Origin: DASUBV01 sp963822485
GTDB taxonomy: Bacteria > Actinomycetota > Actinomycetes > Streptosporangiales > Streptosporangiaceae
Direction of reading: 5' to 3'
Assembly: GCA_963822485.1 (NCBI GenBank)
Contig: CAWGHW010000031.1
Coordinates: 1,426,001-1,490,000 of the forward strand
Length of the DNA stretch: 64,000 nucleotides
Shown: piece after piece, positions 44,688 through 53,371 of the stretch
Layout of the letters: each line of letters begins with the position of its first letter
How positions within the stretch are numbered: position 1 is the stretch's first letter
Notes under the pieces: model-generated
The model's input: only the letters and a program-made list of their open reading frames with translations
Database searches by the model: none
What the model was told of the DNA's origin: nothing
Program-made: the position numbers and the translations under genes

Positions 44688-44703
44688 TAGGATTGCCCCT
44701 ATG
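44688..44703 (+). promoter_or_regulatory. Leaderless -10 box before gatC
   Basis: TAGGAT (44688-44693), then 7 nt, then ATG 44701. There is no Shine-Dalgarno sequence. Same layout as for pcrA, the methionine synthase-like gene, the FAH gene and others here. Confidence 0.55.
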
Positions 44704-44994
44704 CCTATTACCCGTGACGAGGTAGCGCACCTGGCCGAGCTGTCCCGGCTGGCCCTGACCGAGGCTGAACTCGAGCACTTCGCCGAGCAGCTGGACGTCA
44801 TCATCTCCTCTGTCGCGCGGGTCCAGGAGGTCGCCGCCGACGGGATACCCCCGATGACCCACGCGGTCCCGGTGGTCAACGTCTTCCGGGACGACGTCGA
44901 GGTGCCGTGCCTGACCCAGGAGGCCGTGCTCTCCCAGGCCCCGGCGGCCGAGCAGGGCCGGTTCCGGGTACCGCGGATCCTGTCGGAGGACTGA
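44701..44994 (+). CDS. gatC: Asp/Glu-tRNA amidotransferase subunit C
   Basis: 97-aa small subunit of GatCAB, which stabilises GatA. Family start MPITRDEVAHLAELSRLALTE, then the LDVIISSVARVQEV helix and the C-terminal RFRVPRILSED. gatA begins 1 nt after the stop, so translation is coupled. Confidence 0.95.
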   Translation: MPITRDEVAHLAELSRLALTEAELEHFAEQLDVIISSVARVQEVAADGIPPMTHAVPVVNVFRDDVEVPCLTQEAVLSQAPAAEQGRFRVPRILSED

Positions 44995-44995
44995 G

Positions 44996-46513
44996 ATGAG
45001 CGAGCTGACCGCGATGACCGCGGCTGAGCTGGCCGCTGCCATAGCGGCCGGAGAAGTGACCGCGCAGGAAGTCACCCAGGCGCACCTGGACCGGATCGCG
45101 GCCGTGGAGCCGCAGGTCCACGCGTTCCTGCAGGTGGGCACCGACCAGGCGCTGGCCGCGGCCCGCGCCGTGGACGCCAAGCGCGCCGCGGGTGCGCCGC
45201 TCGGCCCGCTGGCCGGGGTGCCGCTGGCCCTCAAGGACGTGTTCACGACCACTGACCTGCCGACCACGGCCGGGTCCCGCATCCTCGAAGGCTGGCAGCC
45301 GCCCTACGACGCCACCGTGACCAGGCGCCTGCGCGAGGCGGGCGTGATCGTGCTGGGCAAGACGAACTTGGACGAGTTCGCGATGGGCTCCTCCACCGAG
45401 AACTCGGCGTTCGGCCCGTCGCACAACCCCTGGGACCTCAGCCGGGTGCCCGGCGGCTCGTCGGGCGGCTCGGCCGCGGCCGTGACCGCCTACGAGGCGC
45501 CGCTGGGCATGGGCACCGACACGGGCGGATCGATCCGCCAGCCGGCCGCCGTCTGCGGGATCGTCGGCGTCAAGCCGACCTACGGCGGATCGTCCCGGTA
45601 CGGGCTGATCGCGTTCGCCTCGTCCCTGGACACGCCGGGCCCGCTGGCCCGCACCGTGCTGGACGCGGCCCTGCTGCACGAGGCCATCTCCGGTCACGAC
45701 CCGTGCGACTCCACGTCGGTGGACGCGCCGGTGCCGCCGGTGGTGGCCGCCGCCCGGCACGCCGACGTGGCCGGACTGCGGATCGGCGTGGTGACCGAGC
45801 TCAGCGGAGACGGCTATCAGGCCGGCGTGCTGGCCAGGTTCGGCGAGGCCGTGGAACTGCTTGAGTCGCTGGGGGCCAAGGTCGTCGAGGTCTCGTGCCC
45901 GCACTTCGGCTACGCGCTGCCGGCCTACTACCTCATCGCGCCCAGCGAGTGCTCGTCCAACCTGGCCCGGTTCGACGCCATGCGCTATGGCCTGCGGGTC
46001 GGCGACGACGGCACCCGCAGCGCCGAGGAGGTCATGTCGCTGACCCGGGCGGCCGGGTTCGGGCCCGAGGTCAAGCGGCGGATCATGCTCGGCACGTACG
46101 CGCTGTCCAGCGGCTACTACGACGCTTACTACGGCAAGGCGCAGCAGGTCCGCACGCTGATCTGCCGCGACTTCGACGCGGCCTTCGAGCAGGTGGACGT
46201 GCTGGTCTCGCCGACCACCCCGACCACCGCGTTCCCGATCGGCGAGCGGGCCGACGACCCGATGGCCATGTACCTGGCCGACCTGTGCACGATCCCGTCC
46301 GACCTGGCCGGCAACGCGGCGCTGTCCGTGCCGTGCGGGCTGGCCCCCGAAGACGGGCTGCCGGTCGGCCTCCAGATCATGGCGCCGGCCCTCGGCGACG
46401 ACCGGCTCTACCGGGTGGCGGCCGCGGTCGAGGCCGCGCTGGAGGATCGCTGGGGCGGCCCGCTGCTGGCCCAGGCGAAGGGACTGGATGCGGCCGGAGG
46501 AGTCGGGCGATGA
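44996..46513 (+). CDS. gatA: Asp/Glu-tRNA amidotransferase subunit A
   Basis: 505-aa amidase subunit that releases ammonia from glutamine for transamidation of Glu-tRNA(Gln) or Asp-tRNA(Asn). Catalytic Ser-cis-Ser-Lys triad visible: Lys in PLALKDVFTT, cis-Ser in the TDTGGSIRQPAA region, nucleophile Ser in VPGGSSGGSAAAV. Its TGA overlaps the gatB ATG by 4 nt. The presence of tRNA-Gln(CTG) in this window fits use of the indirect Gln-tRNA pathway. Confidence 0.97.
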   Translation: MSELTAMTAAELAAAIAAGEVTAQEVTQAHLDRIAAVEPQVHAFLQVGTDQALAAARAVDAKRAAGAPLGPLAGVPLALKDVFTTTDLPTTAGSRILEGWQPPYDATVTRRLREAGVIVLGKTNLDEFAMGSSTENSAFGPSHNPWDLSRVPGGSSGGSAAAVTAYEAPLGMGTDTGGSIRQPAAVCGIVGVKPTYGGSSRYGLIAFASSLDTPGPLARTVLDAALLHEAISGHDPCDSTSVDAPVPPVVAAARHADVAGLRIGVVTELSGDGYQAGVLARFGEAVELLESLGAKVVEVSCPHFGYALPAYYLIAPSECSSNLARFDAMRYGLRVGDDGTRSAEEVMSLTRAAGFGPEVKRRIMLGTYALSSGYYDAYYGKAQQVRTLICRDFDAAFEQVDVLVSPTTPTTAFPIGERADDPMAMYLADLCTIPSDLAGNAALSVPCGLAPEDGLPVGLQIMAPALGDDRLYRVAAAVEAALEDRWGGPLLAQAKGLDAAGGVGR

Positions 46514-48018
46514 CTGAGCTAGCCACCACGCTGGTCCCCTACGACGAGGCCCTGGCCCGGTACGAGCCGGTGATCGGCCTGGAGACGCACGTCGAGCTGG
46601 GCACGACGACCAAGATGTTCTGCGGCTGCCGCACCGTCTTCGGGGCCGAGCCCAACTCCGAGGTCTGCCCGGTCTGCCTGGGCCTGCCCGGCTCGCTGCC
46701 GGTGGCCAACCGCGCGGCGATCGAGTACACCATCCGCATCGGCCTGGCCCTGAACTGCTCCATCGCGTCCTGGTGCCGGTTTGCCCGGAAGAACTACTTC
46801 TACCCGGACATGCCCAAGGACTTCCAGATCTCGCAGTATGACGAGCCGCTGTGCACCGACGGCTGGCTCGACATCATCGTGGAGGACCGGCCGATCCGGA
46901 TCGGCATCGAGCGGGTCCACCTCGAGGAGGACACCGGCAAGTCGCTGCACGTCGGCGGGGCCACCGGCCGGATCCACGGGGCCGACTACTCGCTGGTCGA
47001 CTACAACCGGGCCGGCATCCCGCTGGTCGAGGTGGTCACCAAGCCGGTGCCCGGCACCGGGGCGCTGGCCCCGGAGATCGGCCGGGCCTACGTCACCGAG
47101 CTGCGCGAGCTGCTCCGCTCGCTGGGCGTCTCGGACGTGCGGATGGAGGAGGGCTCGCTGCGCTGTGACGTGAACACCTCCATCGCGCCGGCCGGCTCCG
47201 CGCAGTGGGGGACCCGGACCGAGACCAAGAACGTCAACTCGCTGCGCTCGGTGGAGCGCGCGATCCGGTTCGAGATCCAGCGGCAGGCCGGCGTCCTCGA
47301 CGCGGGCGGCCGCATCGTGCAGGAGACCCGGCACTTCCACGAGGAAAGCGGCACGACCACCGCCGGGCGCAGCAAGGAAGAGGCCCAGGACTACCGGTAC
47401 TTCCCCGAGCCCGACCTGGTGCCCGTGGCCCCGTCGCCTGAGTGGGTGGCCGAGCTGAAGGCCGCGCTGCCCGAGCTGCCCGCCGCCCGCCGAGCCCGGC
47501 TCCAGGCCGAGTGGGGCCTGACCGACCTGGACATGGCCGCGCTGGGGAACGCCGGGGCGCTGGAGCTGGTCGAGCAGACCGTCGCGGCCGGGGCATCAGC
47601 GGCCGATGCGCGCAAGTGGTGGCTCGGCGAGCTGGCCCGGCGGGCCAACGAGCAGGGCACCGACGTCGCCGCGCTCGCGGTCACGCCGGCCCAGGTGGCC
47701 AGGGTCGCCGAGCTGGTGGCCTCAGGAACCCTCAACGACAAACTGGCTCGGCAGGTCCTCGACCTGGTGCTCGCCGGCGAAGGCGATCCGGACGAGATCA
47801 TTGCGGCGCGTGGGCTGGTGGTGGTCAGCGACGACGGTGCGCTCACCGCGGTCGTGGACGAGGTCATCGCGGCCAGCCCGGACATCGTGGCCAAGATCCG
47901 CGACGGCAAGACGGCGGCCGCCGGGGCGCTGGTCGGCGCGGTCATGAAGGCCACCCGCGGCCAGGCCGACGCCACTCGCGCCCGCGAGCTGATCCTGGAG
48001 CGCATCGCCGCCTCCTGA
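46510..48018 (+). CDS. gatB: Asp/Glu-tRNA amidotransferase subunit B
   Basis: 502-aa subunit that binds tRNA and activates the acyl group. YEPVIGLETHVELGTTTKMF is the kinase-like domain start, and CGCRTVFGAEPNSEVCPVC carries the zinc ligands. DYNRAGIPLVEVVTKP, ETKNVNSLRSVERAI and QDYRYFPEPDLVPV follow, then the C-terminal YqeY-like tail domain (GDPDEIIAARGLVVVSDDGA). Last gene of the gatCAB operon; a long hairpin follows 72 bp later. Confidence 0.97.
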   Translation: MTELATTLVPYDEALARYEPVIGLETHVELGTTTKMFCGCRTVFGAEPNSEVCPVCLGLPGSLPVANRAAIEYTIRIGLALNCSIASWCRFARKNYFYPDMPKDFQISQYDEPLCTDGWLDIIVEDRPIRIGIERVHLEEDTGKSLHVGGATGRIHGADYSLVDYNRAGIPLVEVVTKPVPGTGALAPEIGRAYVTELRELLRSLGVSDVRMEEGSLRCDVNTSIAPAGSAQWGTRTETKNVNSLRSVERAIRFEIQRQAGVLDAGGRIVQETRHFHEESGTTTAGRSKEEAQDYRYFPEPDLVPVAPSPEWVAELKAALPELPAARRARLQAEWGLTDLDMAALGNAGALELVEQTVAAGASAADARKWWLGELARRANEQGTDVAALAVTPAQVARVAELVASGTLNDKLARQVLDLVLAGEGDPDEIIAARGLVVVSDDGALTAVVDEVIAASPDIVAKIRDGKTAAAGALVGAVMKATRGQADATRARELILERIAAS

Positions 48019-48090
48019 CCGCCGGCCTGGTACGCCCGGGACCCGTGTGACTCCTGCGGCGGCCGGTGGCCAACCCCCCGGCCGCCCGAA

Positions 48091-48146
48091 CGTCATGGTT
48101 GGCCCTCTGGTGCTGCTACAGCAGCACCAGAGGGCCAACCATGACG
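48091..48146. terminator. Perfect 26-bp inverted repeat after gatB
   Basis: Arms 48091-48116 and 48121-48146 are exact reverse complements around a TACA loop, giving an exceptionally stable hairpin. No T-run follows on either strand. It probably ends gatCAB transcription in the manner of actinobacterial stem-only terminators; its perfection over 26 bp is unusual. The rest of the 328-bp gap holds the metG leader. Confidence 0.75.
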
Positions 48147-48177
48147 CTGGCCGAGGTCCACGGCTTGCGCGGGCGGG

Positions 48178-48183
48178 TAACAT
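48178..48183 (+). promoter_or_regulatory. -10 box of the metG leader transcript
   Basis: TAACAT, 7 nt before ATG 48191, the same spacing as the other leaderless genes in this window. No convincing -35 element. Confidence 0.45.
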
Positions 48184-48190
48184 GAGCAAC

Positions 48191-48229
48191 ATGAACTTCG
48201 TTTTGTGCACCGAGATGATGCCCCGCTAG
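48191..48229 (+). CDS. Met-containing leader peptide upstream of metG
   Basis: Twelve-codon ORF, MNFVLCTEMMPR then TAG. An in-frame ATG at 48182 would add MSN. Two adjacent Met codons (48215-48220) immediately precede a GC palindrome made by the last codons and following bases. An intrinsic terminator lies 30 nt downstream and metG 118 nt downstream. This is the arrangement of an amino-acid attenuator leader such as trpL, but with methionine, the amino acid charged by the downstream enzyme. Translation and regulation are inferred; no known leader family was recognised. Confidence 0.5.
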   Translation: MNFVLCTEMMPR

Positions 48230-48234
48230 CGGGG
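48221..48234 (+). promoter_or_regulatory. Pause/anti-antiterminator-like hairpin in the metG leader
   Basis: Palindrome CCCCGCTAGCGGGG overlapping the last two codons and stop of the leader ORF. Its 3' half (CGGGG, 48230-48234) can alternatively pair with CCCCG (48267-48271) in the 5' arm of the downstream terminator. A ribosome stalled on the preceding Met-Met codons would cover the 5' half and favour that alternative. Confidence 0.4.
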
Positions 48235-48259
48235 ACACTCGACGCTGCCAGAACGACGC

Positions 48260-48300
48260 AACGAGGCCCCGGCCTAGCGCCACGGGGGCCTCGTTTCTTT
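48260..48300 (+). terminator. Intrinsic terminator in the metG leader
   Basis: Arms 48260-48270 and 48285-48295 (11 bp, AACGAGGCCCC with its complement), a partly paired loop, and a T-rich tail TTTCTTT. It sits between the leader ORF and metG, 46 nt before the metG start, where it can only regulate metG expression. Confidence 0.75.
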
Positions 48301-48346
48301 ATGCCTACGCGGCTCTGGCCGGGCTACTAGCCGCCAGGAGGCTGCG

Positions 48347-50219
48347 ATGACCACATCGCGCGTGTATCTCAGTACCACGATTCCGTACGTCAACTCCAAG
48401 GCCCATCTCGGGCACGCGCTCGAGCTGGTCCAGGCCGACGTGCTGGCCCGGCACCACCGGCGCATCGGCGATGAGGTCAGGCTCCAGAGCGGGACCGATG
48501 ACAACTCGCTGAAGAACGTGCTCGCCGCGCAGGCGGCCGGGTACAGCACCCAGGAGCTGGTCGCGGCGAACGGCCGGGCGTTCGCCGAGCTGAGCGGGCC
48601 GCTCGCGCTGTCCTATGACGACTTCATCCACACCAGCACCGACCCGCGGCACCGGCCGGGCGCGGAGCGGCTCTGGCAGGCCTGCGCGGCCCGCGGTGAC
48701 CTGTACCGCAAGGACTATCAGGGGCTGTACTGCGTGGGCTGCGAGCAGTTCTACCGGCCGGCCGAGCTGACCGACGGGCGCTGCCCCGAGCACGGCACGC
48801 TGCCCGAGCTGGTCGCCGAGCGGAACTGGTTCTTCCGGCTGTCCCGCTACGGCCAGCAGCTTGAGGAGCTGATCGGCTCCGGCCAGCTGCGGATCGAGCC
48901 CGCCGCGCGGCGCAACGAGGTGCTGGCCTTCATCCGCGCGGGCCTGGAGGACATCAGCGTGTCGCGCTCGGTCAGCCGGGCCCGCGGGTGGGGGATTCCG
49001 GTACCCGGCGATTCCGGGCAGGTGATCTACGTATGGTTCGACGCGCTCAGCAACTACATCAGCGCGCTGGGCTACGGCACCGGCTCCGACGACTACCGGC
49101 ACTGGTGGACCGAGGCCGACCGGCGCATCCACCTGGTCGGCAAGGGCGTGGTCCGGTTCCACGCGGTCTACTGGCCGGCCATCCTGCTGTCGGCCGGGGA
49201 GCCGCTGCCGACCGAGATCGCCGTCCACGACTACCTGACCGCCGGCGGCCGCAAGATCAGCAAGTCCGGGGGCAGCCCGGCCTGGCTGATCCGGTAGAGC
49301 TGGTGGGGCGGTATGGCACCGACGCGGTGCGGTGGTGGCTGCTGCGGGAGGTGCCGCGGGTGGGCGACGCCGACTTCACGGCGGAGCGGCTGGTGGAGCG
49401 GGCCAACCAGGACCTGGCCAACGGCCTGGGCAACCTGGTCAGCCGGGTGACCTCGCTGGTGCGCAGTCGCGACCAGCAGGCCGCTCCCGGGCAGGCGGAC
49501 GTGGCCAGTCCGGCGGACGGGGCCGGCCGAGGCCACAGCCGGCGAGCCCGGCAGACGTGGCCGGCCAGGCACGGGCGGCCGGCCAGGCCCAGGCGGCCAG
49601 GCCGGCGGACGTGGCCTGGCTGGAGCCGCCGCCAGCGGCCGAGGCCGCCGCCAGCCTGGGCGGCGCCATCGAGGCTGCTCCCGGGCTGGTCCGGGCCGCG
49701 CTGGAGGACTATGACTTCCGGGCGGCCATCGCGGCGATCTGGGCGATCGTGGACCGGGCCAACCGGTACGCCGAGCTCAGCGAGCCGTGGCGGCTGGCCA
49801 GGCTGGCCCGGGCGGGCGATGCGGCCGCGGCGGCCTGGCGTGACCTGGCGCTGAGCAGGCTGCTCGATGCCTGCCGGGCGCTGGCCGGCGCGCTTGCGCC
49901 CTTTGTACCGGAACTGGCGGCTAGCATTGGCCTTGCCTGCGGCGGATCCGACGGGGTGGTCCCCCCACCACGACCGCTGTTTCCGCGGCTGGCCGTGGAG
50001 CACACTGCACCGCTCCACACTGCACCGCTCCACACTGTGCTTCAAAACACTGTGCTTCAAAACACTGTGCTTCAAAACACTGTGCTTCAAACTGCGCTGC
50101 TCCACGCTGCGCCCCAAACGGTGCCCCCAGCCGGGGAGCACCGCACCACTGGGCCCGCGCCGGGACCGGGCTCGATAAGGCCGCCGAGGCCGACCGCGAG
50201 CGGCCGCTCGCGCGTGTGA
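48347..50219 (+). CDS. Methionyl-tRNA synthetase-like class I ligase (two frameshifts)
   Basis: Class I methionine-tRNA ligase, about 620 codons. HIGH-type motif HLGH at about residues 21-24, zinc-knuckle region CVGCEQFYRPAEL, WFDALSNYIS, and KISKS in place of KMSKS. It is divergent (GTDDNSLKNVLAAQAAG rather than GTDEHG) and so may be a second, specialised MetRS rather than the main one. The frame breaks in a G5 run at 49268-49272 (one G missing; restored as SGGQPGLADPVELVGRYG). It breaks again between about 49500 and 49560, in an Ala/Gly/Pro-rich linker. The anticodon-binding region (AIWAIVDRANRYAELSEPW) follows. The tail carries TVLQN pentapeptide repeats encoded by a 15-nt minisatellite. 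ATG 48347 has GGAGG five bases upstream. Confidence 0.82.
50001..50093 (+). repeat. 15-nt minisatellite in the 3' end of the MetRS gene
   Basis: Two copies of CACACTGCACCGCTC, then four of ACTGTGCTTCAAAAC (the last with one base changed). In the MetRS frame they encode HTAPL HTAPL HTVLQ N and TVLQN repeats. The AT-rich unit contrasts with the surrounding GC-rich sequence. Confidence 0.8.
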
Positions 50220-50524
50220 ACAACAGTGTTCACTGACCTCAGCATTAACTCGATACTCGCAAGTTGTCTCCGCGCGGACGCCCTTCCTCAATCGAAGCGT
50301 GACCTCCAGCACTTAGAGTTAAGGGGTATCGCTGATTGCGAGATCGCGTTCGAGCCCAGGGCGGCTTCAGGTTCGCCTGGTATGACGGGATGGACGTTTC
50401 TGGCGATGGTGTTTCGCAGCGCTCAATGAGGAGCGGCGGGCACAGTTATGGCGCGGGGCAGGCGGTCAGGGCTGTCCGCCGGAATCCCGCGCCCGGCTTT
50501 CTGGCAGGCCGATGAGGAGGCTGG

Positions 50525-50557
50525 GTGTGCGCTGAGTCAGCCGGTGACGCGCGATGA
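50525..50557 (+). CDS. Possible upstream mini-ORF coupled to the second GGDEF-EAL gene
   Basis: GTG start 4 nt after GGAGG, ten codons (MCAESAGDAR), with its TGA overlapping the ATG at 50554 as ATGA. The GGDEF-EAL gene itself lacks a ribosome site, so coupling through this mini-ORF is a possible explanation. The remaining 300 bp of this spacer (50220-50524) show no other gene. Confidence 0.3.
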   Translation: MCAESAGDAR

Positions 50558-53315
50558 GCCTGGCCGCCTCCATCTGGACGGCCATCGGCTCACTCGCGGG
50601 TGCTGGCGCGGTCGCGGCGCTGGTGGGCGGCCGCCCGCCACCCGACGCTGACCGGCGGGCCCGGCGGTGGCTGGCGATCGCGGCGCTGCTGTGGGGCGGC
50701 GCGTTCATCGCCAGGGACCTGGCCGGCGGGCCGGTCGGCGCGGCGGTGCCGCTGACCCCGGCGGGACTGCTCACCCTGGCCGCGCTGCCGCCGCTGGTGA
50801 TCGGCATCGCGGTGCTCGCCTCACCCCGGCCGGTGCGCGGGCTGGCCGCGTTCGTGCAGGCCAGGCTGGCCCGGGCGGGCGTGCACTCGGTGGCCGACGC
50901 CTGCCTGCTGGTGGTCTCGGTGTTCCTCATCGCCTGGATCACGGTGCTGGCGGGCGCGTACACGACGGCCGACGTCGGCGCGGGCACCTTCACCCTGGAC
51001 CTCATCCACCCGCTGGCCGACGTGGCGGTGCTGGCGGGCGTGCTCCCGTTCGCGGCCCGTGCGGGCTGGCGGGGGCTCATCCCCTGCGGGGCGCTGCTGC
51101 TCACGACGGCCGGTGACTTCCTGGCCGTGGGGGCCCGCGCGAACAACCTGTACCCCGGCTGGGCGGCGCAGCTGGCCTGGCTGCTGGGCGTGTGCGTGCT
51201 GGGCGCGATCCCGGCGGCGCTGGCCCGGCTGGCCGAGACCGACCGGGGCCGCCGGGACGAGCTGCCCGAGTCCTGGCTGCCGTCCTACGCGGCCATCGGC
51301 GCCGCTACCGTGGCCTTGCTGGCCACGCTGATCCGGTCGCTGGCGGGCAGCCCGATCCAGCCGGTGATCGTCGTCGCGGTCACGGCGATCGTGCTGGCGC
51401 TGGTGGCCCGCCTGGTCGGGCTGTTCCGGCACGAGGCCGCGGCCTCGGCGCTGTCCAGGGAGGCGAGCCGCCAGTTCAGCGAGCTGGCCGACCGGACCAG
51501 CGACGCGGTGCTGGTCTGCGATCGCGACGGCACGATCGAGTACGCGAGCCCGGCGGTGGTGAACTTCGGCTACTCGCCCGACCAGCTCACGGGGACCTCG
51601 CTGGCCGAGCTGGTCCACCCGGAGGACCGGGCCAGCGGCACCAGGGTAGCGCTGGGCGCGGGCGACGGCTCCTCAGGGCTGGCGCGGTTCGCCTGCCGGG
51701 TGCGCGCGGCTGACAGCACCTGGCGGCACGTGGAGTCGACGATCTCCCGGTACTCCGAGCCGGGGGCGCCGGACCGGCTGCTGGTGACGGCGCGGGACGT
51801 GAGCGACGCGGTGGCGCTGCGCAAGCGGGTCACCCACCTGACCTTCCACGACGGCGTCACCGGGCTGCCGAACCGGGCCTACCTGGAGGAGCGGACCAAG
51901 GAACTGCTCACCGCGGCGGCCGGGTCCGGGTCGCCGGTGGCGGCCATCTTCCTGGACCTGGACGGCTTCACCGCCGTCAACGACACGGTCGGGCACGGCG
52001 CGGGCGACCTGCTGCTGGCCCAGGCTGCGCGGCGGCTGCGCGCCGCCGTGCCTTCGCCGGAGATGGTCGCCCGGTGGGGCGGAGATGAATTCGCCGTTCT
52101 TATCGCCGATGCCACAAGTTCGCAGGAAGTTATCGATATTGCCGAACGTCTGGCCGTAGGAATTGCCGCCGAGCCATTCGGGGTCGCGGATCGCGATATT
52201 CCGCTGACGGCCAGCGTCGGGGTCGCGCTTTCCGCGCCGGACGGGACCGGGCACCTGCTGCGCAACGCCGATGTGGCCATGTCGCGGGCCAAGGAGGCGG
52301 GGGGCGGGCGCGTCGAGGTGTTCGCCGCGCACATGCACGCGGCGGCGGTGCGCCGCCTGGAGCTGTCCGCGGAGCTGCGGCGGGCCATCACCGACGGATC
52401 CCTGGGCATCGAGTACCAGCCGCTGGTGGAGCTGGCCACCTCCCGGGTCACCGGGGTGGAGGCGCTGATCCGGTGGTCGCCGGCCGGGAAGCCGGTGCCG
52501 CCGGGCGAGTTCCTGGGCGTGGCCGAGGACTCCGGTCTGATCGTGCCGCTGGGTGACTGGGTGCTGCGCGAGGCGTGTGCCCAGGTGGCGGCCTGGCGGG
52601 CGTCGGGCTGGGAGATCGGGCTGTCGGTCAACTTCTCACTGCGCCAGGTCAGCGCGGCCCGGTTCGCCGAGTCGGTGCTGGCGGCCCTGGAGGCCAGCGG
52701 GCTGCCGGAGGACGCGCTGACCCTGGAGGTCACCGAGCACGTCCTGGTCGAGGGGCCGGCCCGATGGTGGACGGCCTGGCCCAGCTTCGGCAGCGCGGCA
52801 TCCGGCTGGCCATCGACGACTTCGGCACCGGCTACGCATCCCTGGCCTACCTGCGCGAGCTGCCGGTCGACATCATCAAGATCGACCCCTCGTTCGTGGC
52901 CGGGCTCGGCACCGACGGGACGCTGGCCCTGCTGACCAGGACCATCGTCCAGGTCGGTCACGACCTGGGCATCGAGGTCGTGGCCGAGGGCATCGAGCGC
53001 CCCGAGCAGCTCGAGCTGCTGCGGGCCATGGGCTGCGGCCTGGGCCAGGGCTACCTGGTGGCCCGCCCGATGGCCGCACGCGGCATCGAGGCGCTGGCGG
53101 CCGCGGGCGAGCCCGGGGCCGGGGCGGCGGGCGGGGCGGCCGACGAGGACGAGGCTGACGGCCACGACACCGGCCGCCAGCCCGGGCCGCCTGCCGGCCG
53201 GGACCGGACGGGCGGTGCGGGCGCCATGGACCCTACGGGCCCGGCTGGCGCCACGGGCCCGGCTGAGCCGTCCGGCGCTTCCCGCGATGCCCCGGCGGCC
53301 GCGCCAGCCACCTGA
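50554..53315 (+). CDS. Membrane PAS-GGDEF-EAL protein (c-di-GMP turnover; one frameshift)
   Basis: About 920 codons. Eight or so N-terminal helices (residues 5-295), a PAS domain (ELADRTSDAVLVCDRDGTIE, YSPDQLTGTSL), a GGDEF domain (FHDGVTGLPNRAYL, RWGGDEFAVLI), and an EAL domain (VEALIRW, SVNFSLRQVS, LTLEVTEHVL). The frame then breaks near 52755-52770 (one base missing around GGCCCGATGG) and resumes as MVDGLAQLRQRGIRL with DDFGTGYASL, KIDPSF, AEGIE and GQGYLVARPM. All key EAL residues are present once joined. A disordered Gly/Ala/Pro tail ends the protein. Second c-di-GMP enzyme within 8 kb. Confidence 0.88.
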
Positions 53316-53371
53316 CGTCCATGGCATAGTCGGTGCGGTAATGCCCGGCTGACCGGACCTGCGGAGGACCC

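Noticed and set aside
48019..48346. T-box or SAM riboswitch upstream of metG
   Set aside because: No T-box AGGGTGG core and no SAM riboswitch-like stems; a short ORF plus terminator explains the region better.
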